Source of the DNA: DASVDK01 sp036562265 [NCBI: Thermodesulfobacteriota bacterium]
GTDB taxonomy: Bacteria; DASVDK01
Assembly (NCBI GenBank): GCA_036562265.1
Contig: DATCKS010000009.1
Span: forward strand, 1 to 8,511
Length of the DNA: 8,511 nucleotides
Reading direction: 5' to 3'
Position 1 is the stretch's first letter. Each line of letters opens with the position of its first letter. Below the pieces are notes generated by a model, which saw only the letters and a program-made list of their open reading frames with translations, did no database searches and was not told the DNA's origin. The position numbers and the translations under genes were made by a program. Shown one piece after another: positions 5,820 through 8,511 of this stretch.

Positions 5820-6701
5820 GTGTCCCCCGTCGATTCGCTCGTCATTCGCCCCCTCGAGACGCTCGCCGAGTACAAGGCCGCCGAGCGGTTGCAGCAGGAG
5901 GTCTGGGGCTACGACGACATCACGGTGATCCCGCTGCCGCAGCTCATGACGGCAGCCAAGTTCGGCGGCCTCTGCCTCGGGGTCTTCGACGGCCCCAGGC
6001 TCGTGGCGTTCCTCTACGGCTTCGTCGGCCTCAAGGACGGACGCCCGATCCACGTCTCCCAGCGGATGGCGGCGCTCCCGGAGTACCAGAACCGCGGTCT
6101 CGGCGAGCGGCTCAAGCGGGCCCAGCGGGACCACATCCTCAGGCAGGGGCTCCGCTGGTCGAGGTGGACGTACGATCCGCTCGAGACGCGCAACGCCCAC
6201 CTGAACCTCGTCAAGCTCGGCGGGATCGTGCGCACCTACCTGGTCGACCTCTACGGGCCGATCTCGGGACGCATCAACGAGGGGCTGCCGACCGACCGGT
6301 TCGAGGTCGAATGGTACGTGCGAAGCCGCCACGTGGCGGCCGCCCTGGAGGGCCGGCATCCGGTGCGCGAGACGCCCGGGGTGGACCCGGGCGCGCTCCT
6401 CACGCGCGCCGAGCCGCGCGAGGGCGGCTTCGTCGTCCCCGAGGGACTCAACGACCTGCCCGGCCGCGCCGAGGGGGTCTGGTACGTCGAGGCGCCCTCC
6501 GACATCCAGGCCATCAAGCAGAAGGACAGCGCGCTCGCGCTCGACTGGCGGCTCGTCCTGCGGCGCGCGTTCCAGGGTCTCTTCGAGCGCGGCTTCGCCG
6601 CGACCGGCGTCGTGCGCTTCGACGGCGGCCGGCGCGTGGCCTACCGGGTGGAGCCGTTCGCCGCGCTCGACCTGCGTGACGCGGAGGACCTGCCCCGATG
6701 A
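5820..6701 (+). CDS. GNAT acyltransferase of the COG3375 type, possible amino-acid N-succinyltransferase
   Basis: This 293-residue protein is larger than a minimal GNAT (about 150). The acyl-CoA-binding motif A is YQNRGLGERLK (89-99; Q-x-x-G-x-G). The conserved block WTYDPLETRNAHLNLVKLGG (116-135) followed by LVDLYG, and LPTDRFEVEWYV (156-167), are typical of COG3375. Relatives sit beside N-succinylamino acid racemase genes, as here, and in Geobacillus kaustophilus a GNAT in that position succinylates D-amino acids. That role is an inference. I chose GTG 5820, which follows the gdh stop by one base (TAA-C-GTG), the same layout as prmA-rsmE. An in-frame GTG at 5802 would overlap gdh by 17 nt with only a weak AAGG 12 nt upstream, and adds six residues. 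The stop overlaps the racemase start as ATGA. The acyl donor (succinyl-CoA or acetyl-CoA) cannot be read from the sequence. Confidence 0.85.
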   Translation: MSPVDSLVIRPLETLAEYKAAERLQQEVWGYDDITVIPLPQLMTAAKFGGLCLGVFDGPRLVAFLYGFVGLKDGRPIHVSQRMAALPEYQNRGLGERLKRAQRDHILRQGLRWSRWTYDPLETRNAHLNLVKLGGIVRTYLVDLYGPISGRINEGLPTDRFEVEWYVRSRHVAAALEGRHPVRETPGVDPGALLTRAEPREGGFVVPEGLNDLPGRAEGVWYVEAPSDIQAIKQKDSALALDWRLVLRRAFQGLFERGFAATGVVRFDGGRRVAYRVEPFAALDLRDAEDLPR

Positions 6702-7807
6702 AGATCGAGCGTATCGAGGTGCGACACGTCCGCCTTCGCCTGAAGGCTCCCTTCGAGACCTCGTTCGGCTCGAAGCAGGACATCGACCACGTGATCGTCC
6801 GCGTCGATGCCGACGGGGTCACCGGGTGGGGCGAGGGGGCGTGCCAGGCGACGCCGTACTACTCGCCCGACACTTACCAGACCACCATCCACATCCTCAA
6901 GGACTTCATCGTGCCGGCCGTGTTGGGGCAGGACCTGAGCTGGCCGGGCGAGTTGCCGCCGGCGGTCCGCAAGATCCGGGGACACCCCTACGCGAAGGCC
7001 GCCCTCGACATGGCGCTCTGGGACCTCGAGGCGCGCCGGCGCGGCGTCACGGTCGCCTCGCTCCTCGGCGGCACGCGCCGCCGCATCGAGAGCGGCGTGT
7101 CGCTCGGCCTCGAGGCGGGCGGCTTCGACGCGCTGAGGCCCGCCATCGACAAGGCGCTGGCCGCCGGTTACAAGCGGATCAAGCTCAAGATCAAGCCGGG
7201 GCAGGACGAGGCGCTCGCGAAGGGCTTCCGCCAGCAGTACCCGAAGACGGCGCTCATGCTCGACGCCAACAGCGCCTACACGCTCGCCGACCTCCCGCTC
7301 TTCGAGCGGCTCGACGCCTACGACCTCATGATGATCGAGCAGCCGCTCGCCCACGACGACATCATCGACCACGCCACGCTCCAGAAGGCGGTGCGGACGC
7401 CGATCTGCCTCGACGAGTCGATCCACAGCGCGGCCGACGGTCGCAAGGCGCTCGACCTCGGCGCCTGCCGGATCATCAACATCAAGGTCGGGCGGGTCGG
7501 CGGCCTCTCGGAGGCGAAGCGCCTCCACGACGTCTGCGCCGAGCGGGGCGCCCCGGTCTGGTGCGGCGGCCAGCACGAGTTCGGCATCGGGCGCGCCGCC
7601 AACGTCGCCATCGCGAGCCTGCCCGGCTTCACGCTGCCGGGCGACGTCTCCGGCAGCGACCGGTACTACGTCGAGGACATCGCCGAGCCGCCCTTCTACG
7701 TCCAGGACGGCACGCTTCCGGTCCCGACCGGCCCCGGCCTCGGGGTGGAGGTCGTCCCGGAGCGCCTCGAGCGGTTCACGGTTTCGAAGCTCGAGTTCCG
7801 CGCCTGA
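6698..7807 (+). CDS. N-succinylamino acid racemase / o-succinylbenzoate synthase (enolase superfamily)
   Basis: The 369-residue protein belongs to the muconate lactonizing enzyme subgroup and closely resembles Deinococcus/Amycolatopsis N-acylamino acid racemase in motif content. Catalytic elements are all present: KLK with K162 and K164 in RIKLKIKPG, metal ligands D189 (DANSAY), E214 (IEQPL) and D239 (LDES), and the opposite general acid/base K263 (INIKVGRVGG). The N-terminal capping domain shows PFETSFG (18-24), and VWCGG (287-291) lies in the seventh strand region. The family performs N-succinylamino acid racemization, o-succinylbenzoate synthesis for menaquinone (MenC), or both. No other men gene is here, and the GNAT partner favours racemization of N-succinyl-D-amino acids. 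The ATG overlaps the GNAT stop, with GGAGG (6683-6687) 10 nt upstream. The third pathway gene, an M20-type desuccinylase, is not in the window. Confidence 0.92.
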   Translation: MKIERIEVRHVRLRLKAPFETSFGSKQDIDHVIVRVDADGVTGWGEGACQATPYYSPDTYQTTIHILKDFIVPAVLGQDLSWPGELPPAVRKIRGHPYAKAALDMALWDLEARRRGVTVASLLGGTRRRIESGVSLGLEAGGFDALRPAIDKALAAGYKRIKLKIKPGQDEALAKGFRQQYPKTALMLDANSAYTLADLPLFERLDAYDLMMIEQPLAHDDIIDHATLQKAVRTPICLDESIHSAADGRKALDLGACRIINIKVGRVGGLSEAKRLHDVCAERGAPVWCGGQHEFGIGRAANVAIASLPGFTLPGDVSGSDRYYVEDIAEPPFYVQDGTLPVPTGPGLGVEVVPERLERFTVSKLEFRA

Positions 7808-7817
7808 CCCCGCGCGG

Positions 7818-7850
7818 GTGCCGAGGTAGCGGTCCCCACCGGCCCGGCAC
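7818..7850 (+). terminator. Weak stem-loop in the gap after the racemase gene
   Basis: GTGCCG (7818-7823) pairs with CGGCAC (7845-7850), enclosing a smaller hairpin CGGT-CCCC-ACCG (7830-7841). It lies 10 nt after the racemase stop, in a 67-nt gap before the next gene, and could end or attenuate the gdh operon. There is no U-tract and the stem is short, so this is tentative. Confidence 0.25.
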
Positions 7851-7874
7851 GGGCGTTGCGTCCCGCTCCGGGCC

Positions 7875-8511
7875 ATGAGCACGGATCCCGCCCTGCGGGC
7901 CCTCCTCGACCGGCCGCTCCTCGACGAGTCCCGTGTCCTGTCGCTCTACCTCGACGCGCGCGCCGACGCGCAGGGGAAGCGACACTTCCGCGTCTTCCTC
8001 GACAAGCGAGCGAAGTCGGCGAGGCGCCGGGTTTCCGGCGCCGGGGGCGACCTGCTCGGCTACGACCGCCTGATCGATCGGGTCCGCGACTACGTCGGAT
8101 CCGTCGACCTCGACGGCGTCGCCGGGATCGCGGTCTTCGCGGAGATCCCGGCCGCCGGGGCGGAGAGCGGCGGCGGGGAGCCGTTCTTCCAGGCGTTCCG
8201 CCTGCCGGTCGGCGTCGAGAACCGCTTCGTCCTGGGGCGGGGCGCCGACCTCGGGCCGATCCTGCGTGCGATCGGCCGCCACGGGCACTACCTCGCGATA
8301 CGACTCGACGCGGACGACGCCCGGATCCTCTCGGTCTACCTGTCGCGGGTCGTCGGCGCCGAGGACGAGCACGCGGAGGGGAGCGACCAGACGTTCCAGG
8401 GGCGTCTCCGCTCGCAGCCGGGCGGGTGGGCGCAGATGCACACGCAACGGCACAAGGCGGAGCACGCGCAGCGCTGGCTGCGCGACCTGGCCCTCGAGGT
8501 CGATCGGATCG
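7875..8511 (+). CDS. eRF1/Vms1-like (baeRF family) protein, 3' end cut by window
   Basis: An open frame of 212 codons runs from ATG 7875 to the window end with no stop. The protein opens with ESRVLSLYLD (18-27), has AVFAE (86-90) followed by FRLPVGVENRFVLG (108-121), a block YLAIRLDADDARIL (139-152), and then GGWAQ (183-187) and QRHKAEH (191-197). This order matches bacterial proteins related to archaeo-eukaryotic release factor 1, the baeRF group, relatives of Mycobacterium Rv2629 and of Vms1/ANKZF1 peptidyl-tRNA hydrolases. Expected role: binding the ribosome A site for hibernation, rescue or stress survival; the precise activity is not known from this sequence. The GGWAQ-x-QRH loop is where the functional glutamine would be. 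No clear Shine-Dalgarno precedes the ATG and an in-frame TAG at 7827 limits upstream starts. It may be cotranscribed with the gdh operon or have its own promoter. Confidence 0.75.
   Translation, partial: MSTDPALRALLDRPLLDESRVLSLYLDARADAQGKRHFRVFLDKRAKSARRRVSGAGGDLLGYDRLIDRVRDYVGSVDLDGVAGIAVFAEIPAAGAESGGGEPFFQAFRLPVGVENRFVLGRGADLGPILRAIGRHGHYLAIRLDADDARILSVYLSRVVGAEDEHAEGSDQTFQGRLRSQPGGWAQMHTQRHKAEHAQRWLRDLALEVDRI

Overview
The window is very GC-rich (roughly 70% or more by eye) bacterial chromosomal DNA with dense housekeeping and metabolic genes and no mobile elements. Strong G/C preference at third codon positions, frequent GTG starts, apparently leaderless promoters, a COG3375-type GNAT protein and an eRF1-like (baeRF) protein fit a high-GC Chloroflexota-like or actinobacterial-like lineage. 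The taxon is an inference and is not proved by the sequence.

Layout. Positions 3-78 (-) are a complete tRNA-Phe(GAA) with encoded CCA and a recognisable promoter at 139-166. Positions about 145-650 contain no gene I can support, but hold several inverted repeats and a 9-bp tandem duplication. Positions 688-1422 (+) encode a lone polar-amino-acid ABC transporter ATPase whose promoter ends almost at its ATG. It converges on a minus-strand operon that starts at 4396 and reads prmA (ribosomal protein L11 methyltransferase), rsmE (16S rRNA m3U1498 methyltransferase), a zinc-ribbon/RDD membrane protein, and a probable 35-residue small ORF (1461-1568). These genes are joined by 1-nt gaps or 4-nt overlaps. 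The prmA promoter also looks leaderless.

A divergent promoter region (4397-4513) separates prmA from a plus-strand operon: glutamate dehydrogenase (4514-5818), a COG3375-type GNAT acyltransferase (5820-6701) and an enolase-superfamily N-succinylamino acid racemase / o-succinylbenzoate synthase (6698-7807). After 67 nt comes a baeRF/eRF1-like protein (7875 onward, cut by the window end).

How the genes may work together. The GNAT plus racemase pair matches two of the three steps of the known irreversible D- to L-amino acid conversion route (succinyltransferase, N-succinylamino acid racemase, desuccinylase). Here it is tied to glutamate dehydrogenase, which suggests amino-acid salvage and nitrogen handling; the amino-acid ABC ATPase nearby fits that theme. 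The minus-strand operon begins with two ribosome-modifying methyltransferases. The baeRF protein at the right end would also act at the ribosome.
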